Origin: Acanthococcus lagerstroemiae
Lineage: Eukaryota; Arthropoda; Insecta; Hemiptera; Eriococcidae
Length of the DNA stretch: 64,000 nucleotides
NCBI GenBank assembly: GCA_031841125.1
Contig: CM063110.1
Location: 15,371,626-15,435,625, forward strand
Direction of reading: 5' to 3'
Shown here in pieces: positions 21,572 to 33,500 of the stretch. How positions within the stretch are numbered: position 1 is the first letter of the stretch; every line of letters begins with the position of its first letter. Position numbers and translations under genes: made by a program. The notes under the pieces are model-generated. The model did not search any database. It was not told where the DNA came from and saw only the letters and a list, made by a program, of their open reading frames with translations.

Positions 21572-22138
21572 GAGGGAGCAAGTTCATTTTGGACGCTCTA
21601 TTTGACTCTAAATATCAAAAAAAAAAAATTAAGATGAAATTTCAACTTTTCCCCCCGTTTTCCATCTTTTTTTTTAAACCTTTGAAATCTTTTTACAAGG
21701 CTTCTAAAAAGAAGAAAAAAATATCATTCACTCATTTTGCCCCCCATGCAATGAGATATGTAGAACATTTGAATCCCATGTATTTTCATCTTGCCCCGTA
21801 CATGCTACCACATATTTTAGTAAATTATAAGTGATCTCATCCGTAACTGAAATTGTGGATATATTCAACGGGTCACTTATCTCACCACATTCACGTATTT
21901 TGTATAATAAATTATTCTATTTTAAGCGACTAAAACATCAGTAAACGTTAATATTCGCATGTCTAAAATTAGATCGAAAAACCCACATTTTCTTATCACA
22001 GAGAGCATGCGTACAGATATCAACAAGACTGGATCAAACTTCGTATTTCTAATATTTTCGCTGGCGGAACCAAAAACATAATGTTACCTAAAAATTATTT
22101 TATTAACGAGAAATGGTTGAAAGTCATCTTGCTCCCTT
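21572..22138. mobile_element. TA-flanked MITE, 567 bp
   Basis: The ends GAGGGAGCAAGTTCATTTTGG and its partial inverse AAAGTCATCTTGCTCCCTT are bordered by TA on both sides. It interrupts the GATAAGACATA array. No coding capacity. Confidence 0.75.
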
Positions 22139-22499
22139 TACCTACTGATAGACGTAAGACTTGGAGACATAGATGTGTGCATGCAGATGTAAAGACTGAC
22201 ATGTGACTCAGAACACATCCGATAGGTTGCCTAACCAATAAATACAGTAGGGGTAGGTTAGTTATCTTGAAATCTGAAACTGTAATTCTTGGTCTTTCTA
22301 CGGAGATCCCACAAAACTTTCAAGTTTTCAAACCCGGTTTTGTCTTTTATAGTTTCCAAACCCGATTTGTCTGGCAGTGACATCTCCAGCTGTGTGATAA
22401 CATTACTTCATCTGGGTTTCTTAGCTATGACATCAGCATTATCATCATCATCATCAGTTTCGTAATCGTAATAATTTTGGCCGGGCAATAATGTTATTT

Positions 22500-22599
22500 T
22501 ACGGAATGTGAACATCGGTTCGGGGGATCGACATGAATAAAGCGAGTTGTGGTCCATGGGGATTGGGCCACAAAGCAGTCAGGGGGCGAAGCCCCTTAG
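22500..22599 (+). mobile_element. Helitron 3' terminus
   Basis: AAAGCGAGT, GGGGATTGGGCC, then hairpin-forming AGGGGGCGAAGCCCCTT and a terminal TTAG followed by T. It matches, block for block, the minus-strand terminus at 45760-45850, where the last four bases are a canonical CTAG. The 3' hairpin and the 3' T flank are Helitron hallmarks. The 5' part is probably the decayed array to the left. Confidence 0.75.
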
Positions 22600-22860
22600 T
22601 ACTCGGTATGACCCGTTAAGATGCTGTAAATACAAAGTAAGACTCCATTACACCCTATTAAAACGCCGTACGACTTTGAAAAGATAATTAAAACTACCAA
22701 AGTCTCATTAAGACCACGGTAAAAACTTGTTAAGATTAATTCAGTAAGATTCTGTTTAGACCTTATGAATATCGTTAAGGCTTCGTTAAGACTCATTAAC
22801 AATCGTTAAAATTCTCTTCAAACAGATTTAAATGCTCTAAGAACTGTTCAAGACCCACTG
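22600..22860 (-). repeat. Degenerate GACTCATTAAG array
   Basis: Phrases CCGTTAAGATGCTG, GACTCCATTAC, GTCTCATTAAGACC, CGTTAAGACTCATTAAC and CGTTAAAATTC follow each other with high drift. This is one of several such arrays in the window. Confidence 0.6.
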
Positions 22861-23925
22861 AAATGAAGGCCGCGGCAGTGGAAAGTTTCAGGAGTTCCAA
22901 ACGTAGTCTACCTCCATGATCTCTGAAAATTTGACACGTGAGAAGTTCTTGTAGCTAATTGGTAAAATAGGAAATGTTAGAAACTTTCTTTATTGGTTTC
23001 AATTGAAATTCTTCATTTTCAATTTGCATTTTTGAGGGTTTACCCTCTCCCCCCACATGGAAAATTGCTAACTATGGCCGACTGAACCTCATTCGAAACT
23101 GATCCGGCGTATTATGCCTATCTAGGAAACTGAGAGAGCTACTGCGTGACTTGTAGATGTCAGTTATTAACCACGGTCGGCGCAATGAACACGTTGAGGA
23201 GGGGGGGAGGGGTAAACACAAGAAATCCCGATTCAAACTGTACAAATTCCAGATAATAAGCAAAGAAAAAGCTCCTGATCTCATTCAATTTCTCGACTCG
23301 GTGTCGATTTTCCCAAGCTTTCTGTAAATACTGACTTAAGTATTACAAAATTTTTCCCATGAAAAGCAAAAAAAAAAAATATCATCAACTACTCAATTTT
23401 TTCGATTGAGTCCCGACTGAAAGTGGGAATTTCCCGCATGAGGAGGGGGTGTGACACACCTCCTGGAATACCCTCGTACCGGCCCTGATTTGAATGATTT
23501 TTATGTCATCTATCTCAGATCAGTTTTGTTTTATCTTTTTTTCCATCACTGACAACGTTATTAACTTCGCTTGCTCAGTTTTTCGTATGATAAGTGCCGC
23601 CGGAAACTAATTCACCCCTTCCCTCTCTGAACAACTTCCTATTGACTCAACAGCTCTGAGAACGACTGTGATCTTTTTGTAGCATTCTGGGAGTGAAAAC
23701 CAACAACAATTCGCAGAAAAGAAGCTAATAAGCTGAGATTTTTGTAGTTCTCAGTATACTGTGTCCACGTCAATGAAAGACCATTTAGAAATGGCTTGTT
23801 ATCTAACAGCTCAATCGCTCCTCACATTCAAAGAAAGTGATCTCACAGCCAAGATTGCTCTAGCATTCCAAGTTGTGTGAAAGATGCAAAACAGTATATT
23901 TTTAAACGACAAAAGAAAAGTTCAC
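22861..23925. other. Unassigned DNA with a possible MITE end
   Basis: CACCTCCTGGAATACCCTCGTACCGGCCCTG near 23452-23484 looks like the right end of a hAT-type MITE (CAGGGCCGGTACGAGGG inverted), but no left partner is found. Otherwise nothing recognised. Confidence 0.35.
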
Positions 23926-24135
23926 AGACTTAATCAGTCCCAATAGAATTTTAATGAGTCTTGATGACAGAAGAATCTTAGCGAGTCTCAGGTTTCAATG
24001 AGTCCTAATATGGATTTTCGACTGAGTCCTAAGGGGTCTTGATGAATTACTGTCCGTAGAGTTTTGATGAGTCATTACAACGCTTCAACAAGTCTTCGTA
24101 GATCTTGATGAATCTTAGTGAGTTTCAACAAAATA
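23926..24135 (+). repeat. Degenerate GACTCATTAAG array, opposite orientation
   Basis: Here the phrases are TTTTAATGAGTCTTGATG, AATCTTAGCGAGTCTCAGG, CAATGAGTCCTAAT and TTGATGAGTCATTAC, the inverse of the array at 22600-22860. Confidence 0.6.
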
Positions 24136-24487
24136 ACTGAGCGCGTCGATAAAAAAGAGGGACTTTTAAATGTTTTGTACTGCCAACTGTTCTCTTTCAT
24201 TGCTGTTGAAAATGAAAATGCCTACCACCACTGGTGGCGAAGAGTTTTGGAGAATTTTCAATAGACTATCTAGTTTTTCCCCGGCCGAGCGAGGGGGAGC
24301 AATTCTCAAGATCAGTTAAGATCGATGACTCAGCATCTATTGTTGGAAAGACTATAAGCGCGTGGACTATTTTCCTCCTTCAATTTCCTCAGAATACTGA
24401 TGTATCAGAAAAGTGTACTTTTCACCTTAAATTTAACAAAACCCTTGATCTTTAAATTGCCTGTTTTTCAAAATTCTCATTAGGGGT

Positions 24488-24860
24488 TCTTCAGATTTGG
24501 AAATTAGCTGCTCCGGCTCCTACAGCGAACGAGTGATACAACTCTTAAAAGGATTCTATATGAAGAGGGGGGAGGGGGAGAGCTTTGAGCTCAAAACTAT
24601 TTTGGACCACATTCTCCGGAGTCAATAAAAATTAAGTAATCAACTGCAGCTGTACGACGAAGCAGTTGAAGCTAGATCAGCTAGCGAGCTACAAGCTGGA
24701 AACGGATTTGGAAATTGGCTGCTCGAGCTCCTAGCTAACGAGTAATATAATTCTCAAAGAGGTTCTTATAAAGAGGGAGGGGGGAAAGCTTGGATTTCGA
24801 AACTACTTCGGACCACATTCTCCTCCAGAGGTGGAGCCAGAGTCAATAATTTATTATGAT
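24488..24860. repeat. Tandem duplication, period about 210 bp
   Basis: GATTTGGAAATTAGCTGCTC at 24494 returns as GATTTGGAAATTGGCTGCTC at 24705. AAGAGGGGGGAGGGGG, GGACCACATTCTCC and AGTCAATAA follow in both copies. Confidence 0.75.
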
Positions 24861-27455
24861 GAAACTAATTTTTTCAAACGAACTCGATATTTTGGAAGCT
24901 TTGAAGCAAAATTGCAGTTTTCTTCAAAGGGAATCCTATGTTGAACTTGACTCCCCTTTCCCAACGGAACTCCTCAAAATAATTCGACTTCCAAAAAATT
25001 TTTTGGCTCTACATTTTCAGACCATAAGGAAGTTTAGCCGCTGGGAGTAAAGCTTTTCAAAAATCGCCGAATGTTGGACCACCTAATTTTACTAAAATCT
25101 CCCCACTCTAGATGACGTTTGGGCGGGACATGGGGTTCCTGTCATCGGTACCTCTCTTCCACGAGTATAGGAGTACCTATGGCCCCTGAAACACTTCGTT
25201 GTTCTCTGATTCTTGATTCCACTAGAAAAATAGGCATATTTATACCGGGGAAAACACACAGTGCCCAAAATTGTTTCAATTTTTATGATTTGCAGAGGGA
25301 GAAGGGGGAATTTGAAGTAACATCAATCTGTTTGAAACGTGTAAACTGTTCAGAACAAGTTTTCATTTATCTCATCCAACTGATGTATTGCGCAACTCGT
25401 GAATGCTGCAAGGTCAACACGACAAAACTATAATTACAGCATAGAATTTGAAAAAAACAAAAACAAAAAAAAAACATGATATTCCAAACCCACTAGGTAG
25501 ATGAGCTTTATAAATATTTATGAGGTCATCTTTATGTTGACGGTCTATTCTGTATCCTCTCAGTTTTCTTTTTTACTCTAGCCAAGTATTCCATTGTAGT
25601 ACCACGAAGTTGCTCCTCTCACTGAACCAAAGTGCAAGACAAAGAATGAGTGATGGCATTTTTGCATTCACTTTGCTCTAGCCAACATGCCGAGTAAGAT
25701 TGGAAGTGAAAAAATGGAACAAATTAGGTAGACGGTAAGGATTCTTTTTTTTTTTTTAGAAAATTTTATTTGTAAGATTTCAGTCGTTAAACAAGCAAAG
25801 GGAGGTTGACACCCCCTCGGTACGGGCCGGGTCTATGATATAAATTATTCTCGCCTATTCTTCCCTCTTTGGTTTTTTTCTCTCCTAGGATCTAGTCAAG
25901 TACTGCCCATCTTTGTACACATCGCATGTAATAATTTTCTCATTTTGTTTGGCCCCGTGGCAGCTCAATGTGCTTTGACAAAATTGAAAAATTAAATGAC
26001 AATGCCGCAACCCAGAGTGAAACAGATGTGTCACATTTGATTTTGTTGACTGTAGAGTGTGAAGCGAGTGTCTCAGTCTCAAGTACATTTTGGCCTTCGC
26101 TATCACGTTATCAGTCATCATTTATAAAATTATCTTTTATTATCAGCTTCAACATAACAAACGAGTATTTCTTGGCATTTTTGGGGAGAAGATAGAATTC
26201 TCTTTTTTTTTACAGTATCAAAAGAGTATTTTCCTCTAAAAGGAGTATGATCTGGGCAGCCTGCCACTGAGAAGCTGAATTCTTTGGTTTGTGAACCAAA
26301 AATTGTAGCAGGAATTTCTCATATCTACCTCTCTCCCTTGTCGGGATTTTCATGCGCCCCCCCCCCAAGATAATGTTCTTCGCACCAGCTTATTCGACTA
26401 AATTAGGTTCTTTCACTTTTTATCCCACAGTGGTCGTTCTCAGAGAAAGAAGGCGGCGGCGGAATTCAAATGTTGCCGCCATCGAGGAGCAGATCTGACT
26501 ATGGTCGATGGAGCCACCACCAGTCCTGGCATTTATCACATACAAGATCATAATATTTTCAGAAAACGCTAACATTATTCGGTATTATACTTGATACACT
26601 TTTCACACACGAAGTGTAAATAACTTCATTTTAGCTCATTCGTTACGAACAATACTCGCCTTCTGTTTTCGGTCGACAAGTGTACGCAGGTACACAAACT
26701 GAATAACGTGTACAGAAAAATGAAAAATCCTCTTATCCGAGGCTAAAATCAAAAGAGTTCTGTTCTTTTGTTGCGACAAAATTTTTGACCTTTTTCACGA
26801 CGCAACATCGTGTCAACTATATCTACAAAGCATTCCTCGTGATACGCTTTTCTTGTACACAAATCGAATTCGAAACAGAAAAAAAAAACTGCGCCTAAAA
26901 TATGAAATCATCTTGAAATTATATCGAAATTGGAGTTTGAAATTACAAGCGTGGGTGTGTTCGAATCAAGTGTTTGAGACCTTAGCGGAATCAAACTGAA
27001 GCTGTTATCACCTTATCACAATATAAGTACTAACTGGGCGTGAACTTACCGAAAGAAAGAAAGAAAGAAAACAAAAGAAGCAAACAAGCTGGATATCATG
27101 TAAAATTAATTTAACACTGGTGTCATCACTGGTATCGAAAAATTGAACAACTCATCAAGAGAAATAACACACTGACAAGAAGGAAAATAACCGACGAGTA
27201 GTTCTGTTGTAGTGTTCAAACAATTTTGACAGGTATGGGCGCCTCTTTCACTGACAAGGCTACTGGGGTTGGCGCGAGCGTGCCGCCTTGAATGATTACG
27301 GTGGGACCAATTTTCGAGAGGTGTTAATGAAATTTAATCATGGCGAGAGAGATTCGATGCGTGACACAGAGGATGTAGAGCATCTTAGAAATGCTGAAAA
27401 TTGAAAGTAAAACTGGTACATGAGATAGCGAAGTTGCTGGGATCCCGATGCGCAA
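24861..27455. other. Unassigned DNA
   Basis: No gene or RNA gene recognised. A short GAAA microsatellite lies near 27054-27070. The part at 26560-27230 is CpG-containing and repeat-poor. Poly-C and poly-T runs near 26353 and 26204 may mark old insertions. Confidence 0.4.
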
Positions 27456-27457
27456 TC

Positions 27458-27665
27458 AGTTACCTTCTAGTTCCCCAGTTACCCGCGAAAAAGTTACCCA
27501 TTTGTTACCATCGGGTTATCCTCAGATTAACCCTTGTTCCCCTTTAGTTACCCGGGAAACTGGCGGGATACTACGCAAATAGTTACCCTCTAGTTACCCG
27601 CGGCGGAAAAGTTACCCATTTGTTACCCTTGCTCCCCTTTAGTTACCCTGTTAACTGGTGGGATT
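27458..27665. repeat. Tandem duplication rich in GTTACCC
   Basis: GTTACCTTCTAGTTCCCCAG ... AAAAGTTACCCATTTGTTACC at 27460 returns as GTTACCCTCTAGTTACCC ... AAAAGTTACCCATTTGTTACC at about 27582. The last part, CCCTTTAGTTACCC..AACTGG.GGGAT, is also shared. Confidence 0.75.
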
Positions 27666-27889
27666 TTACAAATCGAGATGCTAGGCCCAATCATTTTTGA
27701 AGGACAAGTAGAAGAGACTAAGCTTCTTGATACAGAGCAAGAAATTAATGAATAATTATTAATGTTCCGTGAAAATAAATAAATTTCAGGCAAGACTAGT
27801 ACATGGCACTATGTTTGAGTTGATTTCAGCAGCATACACCCAAATTGGGGAATCTTAAATGCGTACTTTTTAGTAGATGGGATTTCGTT

Positions 27890-28075
27890 AGCAATCCACG
27901 TTAAGGAGAGGCGAAATGGGGGCACGGGCTCACCTTCAAGCGTCCTATCTGGTCGCTACCGCGATACTCGAAAGGGTAGTTTCAGAGGCCAGGGATGCGG
28001 TGTCTGGGGAGCCACTTTCGTGCGTGCCCATCGTCACACGCTCCACCAAGTGAAGATCAGGGTAGCTGATTGCTG
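27890..28075 (+). pseudogene. Coding relic of an unidentified mobile element, copy A
   Basis: This GC-rich island in AT-rich DNA reads, on the plus strand, RRGEMGARAH, VATAILERVVSEA and VPIVTRSTK before a TGA at 28051. It matches the minus-strand frame at 61021-61305 (RRNRGSGRP, ATDAILKRVVSGAG, CIAIRSTR) at the protein and DNA level. A protein-level match between two dispersed copies implies a coding element, perhaps a retroelement. I do not recognise the family. Confidence 0.55.
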
Positions 28076-28079
28076 TTAA

Positions 28080-28785
28080 AGACTCACGTTGACTAAATAA
28101 ATCAAGACTTATTCTGATTGACCAGAGACCAAAAGTTTTGAAGTCCTGGTAACAAATTTTTCCTTCTGCTGTCGTTAATAGGTACGTTTTGATCCATCCG
28201 CTTTATAAACGTCCAGAAAAATTTTCAGTTTGCGTAAACTGCCAAACTAAACGATGGTATTGAAAACAGGGCCGAAAATACTTTTACTATTAAAAATATC
28301 GATACTGAAACAATAATTTTGAATGTAAGATTTGTCTGGTTCTTGAACTTTACAAGAGATCTGGCAAATTAAAATTTTGAAATAGTGAGGCGTGATGATT
28401 TTTTTCTTATCTAACAACTTGAATGATCAATCAATTTTTGAGCAAATTTTCCATCAAAAATTGGAATTACAACAAGCTAGGATTCGATAGTTTTTAGGAC
28501 CGAAAATGGGTTGAAAATGGGATAACGCATAAGATCAAATAATTTTCGGTAACTGAAACGACTTTACTAAGTTTCATTGTACATCGCTGAAAAACTATGC
28601 CAAGCGTTGTAGCGCACAGAGATGCTGAACACAGTCTTTCAGCCATTTGCCACAGCGCTTAATACAGTCTGTCATATATACAACCGACTAAATACCTGAA
28701 ATAATTTTTTAGTACCGCAAACGCTATTTTTTATTTATTTACCAATATTTTTACTAGAACTGATCATCCTAACGTTTGGTTTTTA
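28080..28785. other. Unassigned DNA
   Basis: No feature recognised. Confidence 0.4.
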
Positions 28786-29165
28786 GTTATGACATATTAA
28801 GACTGATTTGTACGTAACGACTTTTATAGACGAGTACTAATCACTTCAGGTTCTTCAGAAACTTATTTAAGCTCGGTTAGGACTCACTGAAATTCGCTTA
28901 AGACCTGTTAGGACTCATTCAGACATTATTACTCGTAAAATTCATTTGAACTCTACTGAAATTCTTCCTTATCAAACCATTAATTCGGCGCCGTCATTCA
29001 GACCAAACAGTCAAGCTTTATTCAAGTGGCACTGAAACTCAGGCTGAGTCATTATTAGGACTGCATTAAAACTCGCTATGGTTCAGATACGACTTATTCA
29101 GATTCAAGAAAAACTCGTTACAGTTAATTCGAACTTCACTAAGACCCATTTGGACGCTGTTAAGC
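28786..29165 (-). repeat. Degenerate GACTCATTAAG array
   Basis: TTAGGACTCACTGAAATTCG, AGACCTGTTAGGACTCATTCAGAC, CTGCATTAAAACTCG and TTCACTAAGACCCATT follow each other, as in the array at 22600-22860. Confidence 0.5.
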
Positions 29166-29169
29166 AAAA

Positions 29170-29968
29170 CAGAATCAAGCGACAAATCTGTTTTTTGAAA
29201 ACACGCGATTCGAAGTTCAACAGCCATATAGAAACTGTATGACGTAGCGTTTACTGATAAGCTCTTTTCAACGTGGGTACACATTTCTGTATCGGGGCCC
29301 AATTTTGAAAAATTCTACTTTTTACGCTCTTTCCAACAATAATAATAACATAACTTATTTTGTCGACAAATGTCGCTTGGTTCTGTCTTGCTTAGCTGCA
29401 TTGATTTAGACTCTCTGAAGGCTCATTGAGACATTTACATAGAATCTCTCGGAAGCTAAATCACATAGGGGAGAGGGAGGATGTTTTAGACAGGGCTAGG
29501 TTTTGGACAGCTGATTTTTAACTGCTTACACTGACTCAAAATCGACAATTTTTGGATAGTATATTGGCAACACTGATAATTAAGTATTCTACAAAATAAT
29601 TTATCGAGGTCACCTTGATTCAAGGAAAAATGGGTTCAAAAAGTGTTCTTCTAAAGAAAAATAGGAATAACTTTTGTCTGTGAAATTGTAGAAATTTCTA
29701 AATTGGTCACCAGATAGAGCAAAAACATTCCAAAATGTACTGCAAATATGTTTGTAGTGAAATGAGCCTCCAATTATTTTTCGATAATTAAAAAAAAAAT
29801 GGCTATGAAGATGTTTTGGATAGTTAAAGGGATGTTTTTTGGACAGATTTTGCGGATTTACCATAGGCACGTTATTTATGATAAAGCGAATAGTCGTTTC
29901 TGATTTATAGTATCACTAAAATTCGAATATTGTAGTTTGAACTAGATATTTAATTGTATTTCAAAGTG
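29170..29968. other. Unassigned DNA
   Basis: No feature recognised beyond scattered traces of the GACTCATT array near 29400. Confidence 0.4.
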
Positions 29969-30250
29969 CAGGGTGTCTAACAATTTTTAAAATTGAAAAT
30001 CCATGCCATTCTCATGCTTTTTCATGCCACTTCCTATTATTTTTTCATGAACCATTCAACATTGATCAGCACTGAAAAACTCACCCCCGAGCGATTTGAT
30101 AACTTAGCTATTAAGAAAATAACTTACAATTGACGAAAATTCATGATTTTCTTTGAAATTTTCAAAAATCATGCCATTTCCATGCTTTCATATGCTACCT
30201 CTTACCAAATTCATGCTATTTTCATGTTTTTCATGTTGTTAGACACCCTG
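29969..30250. mobile_element. CAGGGTGTC-ended element, 282 bp
   Basis: CAGGGTGTCTAACAA at the left and TTGTTAGACACCCTG at the right are exact inverted repeats of 15 bp. The body repeats CATGCCATT.TCATGCTTTTCATG phrases. The flanks are AAGTG and ATGTG, consistent with a 5-bp target duplication with one change. It is a short relative of the element at 5684-6343. Confidence 0.85.
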
Positions 30251-31119
30251 ATGTGAAAATGCCTCGTTATTATGATCGTAAATGGACCATTGGACGTGTG
30301 TGTTACTGAAGATGCTAATTCTCTTTTCACCTAACAATTATTATTTCATTTATGAAAGTACTGATTGCAATGAGAAGTATTTCCTTAAAATGACTTTTGG
30401 AATATTTATTTGCTTCGTTTTTTCAAAATATTTGCCTATTTTAAGTGTGTCCGAAACCTCTGCCAGTATCGTCTAAAACTTCCTCCTTAGGGAGAGATTT
30501 TTGGAACAAATGATCCAAAAAATTCAAAAATTAATTTCTACAAATCTACTCGATAAAAAAATATTTTTATACTTATGGGTAAAAAAATTACCTCTTCACG
30601 ACTATGTAATCATTTTTCTTCTTAGATATATAATTTAAGTGAAATATTGACTGATCTGTCTGCAACATCCACCCTCTACCCAACACATTTATTTCACTCA
30701 CCCGTGAAAACTAGTTTGAATCATGTCAAGACTCGTTAAAAGTAATTCAAGCTACATCCAGACTTCTTGAGACTATTTTAAGATTCATTAAGCCATTTTT
30801 AAAACTCATTTAAACACAATCCTGACTTATTATTCCGATCATGCTGGATTTTTAATAATCAACCGAAATTAGAGTATCGAGTACCTTTCTTTCGATTAGA
30901 GGGAGAGAAATAGAGAGACGCTGACTCTTGGATCAGTATCTTTGCTCCCAACTCAGCATTTCTACTCTAAATAAAAGATTGGGGAGTCCGATTTTTGGTA
31001 CCTAGTTGTATGTATTTTCTGTTTAAATTTTTAAATTCTTTAGTTTTCAATCATAAGGCCCACAATTCCCTAAGACACTCAAAAGGTTTTTTTTGTTTGT
31101 TTTTTTCCCCATCTGTATT
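30251..31119. other. Unassigned DNA with a short GACTCATTAAG remnant
   Basis: Between 30720 and 30835 phrases such as CAAGACTCGTTAAAAG and AGATTCATTAAG recall the degenerate array. Nothing else recognised. Confidence 0.4.
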
Positions 31120-31480
31120 AACTTCTTATAAACAGCACTTCCATGTTGAAGTGATCTTTGAAAAATATTGGGAATTCCTCAACCCACCAGCCCCACAACG
31201 AAGTTACTACCATCACCAGACCCATCTTATTTTTTTAATGGGGTTGACCTTAAGCCCCCAACGGGTATTTTTTAGAAATTTCAAAAACTACAGAATTTAT
31301 GAAAAAAGTATTCGAATAAGAATTTTTCTACCCCGAAGTTTTCATAGAATTAGTTCTTCATGCATTTTTTTATTCTATTTTTTTTTTTTTGTATCTGCCT
31401 CCCAAACGACATTTAAAAAAAAAGTTTCACAATAACCTTGTACACAATCCACCACAGGCACACATAAACACCGGTTTTAT
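31120..31480 (+). repeat. Long direct repeat, left copy
   Basis: AACTTCTTATAAACAGCACTTCC through GGGGTTGACCTTAAGCCCCC to CACAGGCACACATAAACACC. The same sequence in the same order and orientation occupies 32104-32457. The LINE fragment 31481-32103 fills exactly the space between them. Confidence 0.85.
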
Positions 31481-32103
31481 ACTAATTATCTCATTTAATA
31501 AAACTAAAAATTTGGAACTCGATACGAGAATAGCCAACTCTTGGAAAAAATCCTGGTCTTTGAAAACAATTTTTGAAGGTAATTTTTCGAGAAGACGCAA
31601 AAAGGGGAAATCCTGAACAGCTGTGTCTCCCCACCCTATCTTACGGGTGTCAGACCTGGTCGCTTACCAAACAAGTAGAAGAAAAAAACACAGACCCGTC
31701 AGAATAATATGGAAAGAGCAATTCTGGGTATTAAGAAGAGGGATAAGAAGAAAATTTCCGAAATAAAAAATAAGCTCAAGTACAACCTAAACTTCCTACA
31801 CGCGATAAGGAGGTAAAAGTGGGATTGGGCGGGACACCTGGCTAGTGTGGATAACAACAGATGGGCAAAATTACCCTCAGACTGATTTCTGAAGGGGCAC
31901 AGAAAAAAAGGGAAACAAAAAACCAGATGGAGGGAGGAGTTTGACAAAATGTTAAAACACCGGGACTGCCAAAGAATTGCATGGCACAGAGGGAAATGAA
32001 TGCGCCTGAGAGAGGCCTTTGCTCAGCAGAGGGCAACTTAACCTCTAAGGTCAAGTACACATATATATTTGTATAATAAAGGCATATTGAATTGAATTGA
32101 ATT
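31481..32103 (+). mobile_element. LINE 3' fragment between direct repeats
   Basis: The plus strand reads ELDTRIANSWKKSWSLKTIF and EGNFSRRRKK, then after frameshifts RDKKKISEIKNK, IRRxKWDWAGHLASVDNNRW, KKGKQKTRWREEFDKMLKH, CQRIAWHRGK and REAFAQQRAT. This is the thumb and C-terminal end of an insect endonuclease-reverse-transcriptase LINE. A short 3' UTR with AATAAAGG follows, then a tail of TTGAA repeats (about 32087-32103). The coding part begins right at the end of the left direct repeat, so the copy is 5'-truncated there. Confidence 0.9.
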
Positions 32104-32457
32104 AACCTCTTATCAACAGCACTTCCATATTGAAGTGATATTTCAAAAAATACTGGGCATTCCCCAACCCGCCAGTCCCATAACGATGTCCTGACCCATC
32201 TTATTTTTTTAATGGGGTTGACCTTAAGCCCCCAACGGGTATTTCTCAGAAATTTCAAAAACTACCAAATTAACTACCAAATTTATAAAAAAAGATTTGA
32301 ACAAGAAATTTTTTACGTCAAATGTTTCATAAAATAAGTTCTTCACGGTTTCTTTTTTTTTTTTTTGTATTTGACTCCCAAATGCCATTAAAAAAAGGAT
32401 CACCACAATAACCTTGTACACAATTTACCACAGGCACACATAAACCCCAGCCTTATA
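32104..32457 (+). repeat. Long direct repeat, right copy
   Basis: This matches 31120-31480 with scattered differences, beginning AACCTCTTATCAACAGCAC directly after the LINE tail and ending ACACATAAACCCC..CTTATA. Confidence 0.85.
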
Positions 32458-33245
32458 TTTTTTTAGCTGTACCGAGTTATGCAAGCAGCAATGATGCTAA
32501 TTACCCCGGATCCGTTTCCATACATGTACATTTACTCCCTGGATTTTTTCCTCCCCCTCTCTTCTTATTCATTAGATACCACAAGTGGAAAAATGTGTAC
32601 TTTGTGTTTCAATTTTTATATCAGTCAGTTTGACCCTCAGCTGAAAATAATGGTACCAAACGCAATACGGAGATCTACGTGTAATTATGTGTAATTATGA
32701 AATTTAAAGTTGTAGGATTCAATTTTGACACAAATGCAAATTTAATTTTGATTTTTGTAATCACTAGATTGATTTTTGGCATCGACCTGATTTAATTCTG
32801 GGAACTGAGGCACCTGAGAGTGCGGGGCGAAGTTAAAATAGACAAATTCGAAAACTGCAGCATGCATATCATTTCCGGGTTTTTTCGAATCGCTACGTTC
32901 ATTCTTGTTATGAGATGGGCTATACATATCGTGTAGAAATATATACATCAGAGAAAGGAGATTACAGATAGAAATTGTGCGATATAATAATTATGCGATG
33001 TGCAATGAGAAAACCAACCCAACGTAAGAAAAACTGAGATTTTGAGAAAAACGCGTTCAAAGATACCCTACAACCTTTTAGTCCCTTAACTGTCCGGCAT
33101 CACTTTTACGAGGTAGTAATGGTCTTATATGAAAGAGTAATGCAATTCCAACAAATTTACGTCATAAACCGAAATTTCTAACGTAAGGTCAGTTGAAGAG
33201 GTGCATAGATAGGTACTTTGATTTCAGTCTCGTCACTTCCGGGTA
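32458..33245. other. Unassigned DNA
   Basis: No feature recognised. Repeat-poor. Confidence 0.4.
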
Positions 33246-33500
33246 TCTCTCTATCTCTCTATATACTAAAAAAGTAAAATCCGCCGCCGCCGCCTCCGGG
33301 AGAAAAAAACGCACCGCGGGTTGCCTATCTAAAAATCCAAAAAATTGCAGGGGCAGATCAGCTACTTTCAAGGACATAATCTGTTCTAATATAAAAGATC
33401 TCCAAGTTTTAAGACATAACCGACATAATAAGACATAAAATGACACAATTACCCATAATCTTCAAGATCACAAGTCGCTGCAGGTTGCCTACCCGGCCCC
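33246..33500 (+). mobile_element. Helitron 5' end fragment
   Basis: It starts TCTCTCTATCTCTC after an A, followed by AAAGTAAAATCCGCCGCCGCC, AACGCACCGCGGGTTGCC and GGGGCAGATCAGCTACTTTCAAG. The same blocks occur inverted at 47230-48111, at the 5' end of the minus-strand Helitron, including ACATAATCTGTTCTAA and TACCCATAATCTTCAAGATC. TC at the start with an A before it fits Helitron insertion. No 3' end is found nearby, so it is a truncated copy. Confidence 0.7.

Noticed and set aside
18741..22270. CRISPR-like array because of recurring GATAAGACATAA phrases
   Set aside because: Spacing and unit sequence are irregular, the phrases drift freely, and the host is eukaryotic. It is decayed repeat DNA of the Helitron family.
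31389..31616. Plus-strand ORF as a host gene
   Set aside because: Its second half is LINE reverse-transcriptase thumb sequence, and its first half is the flanking direct repeat.
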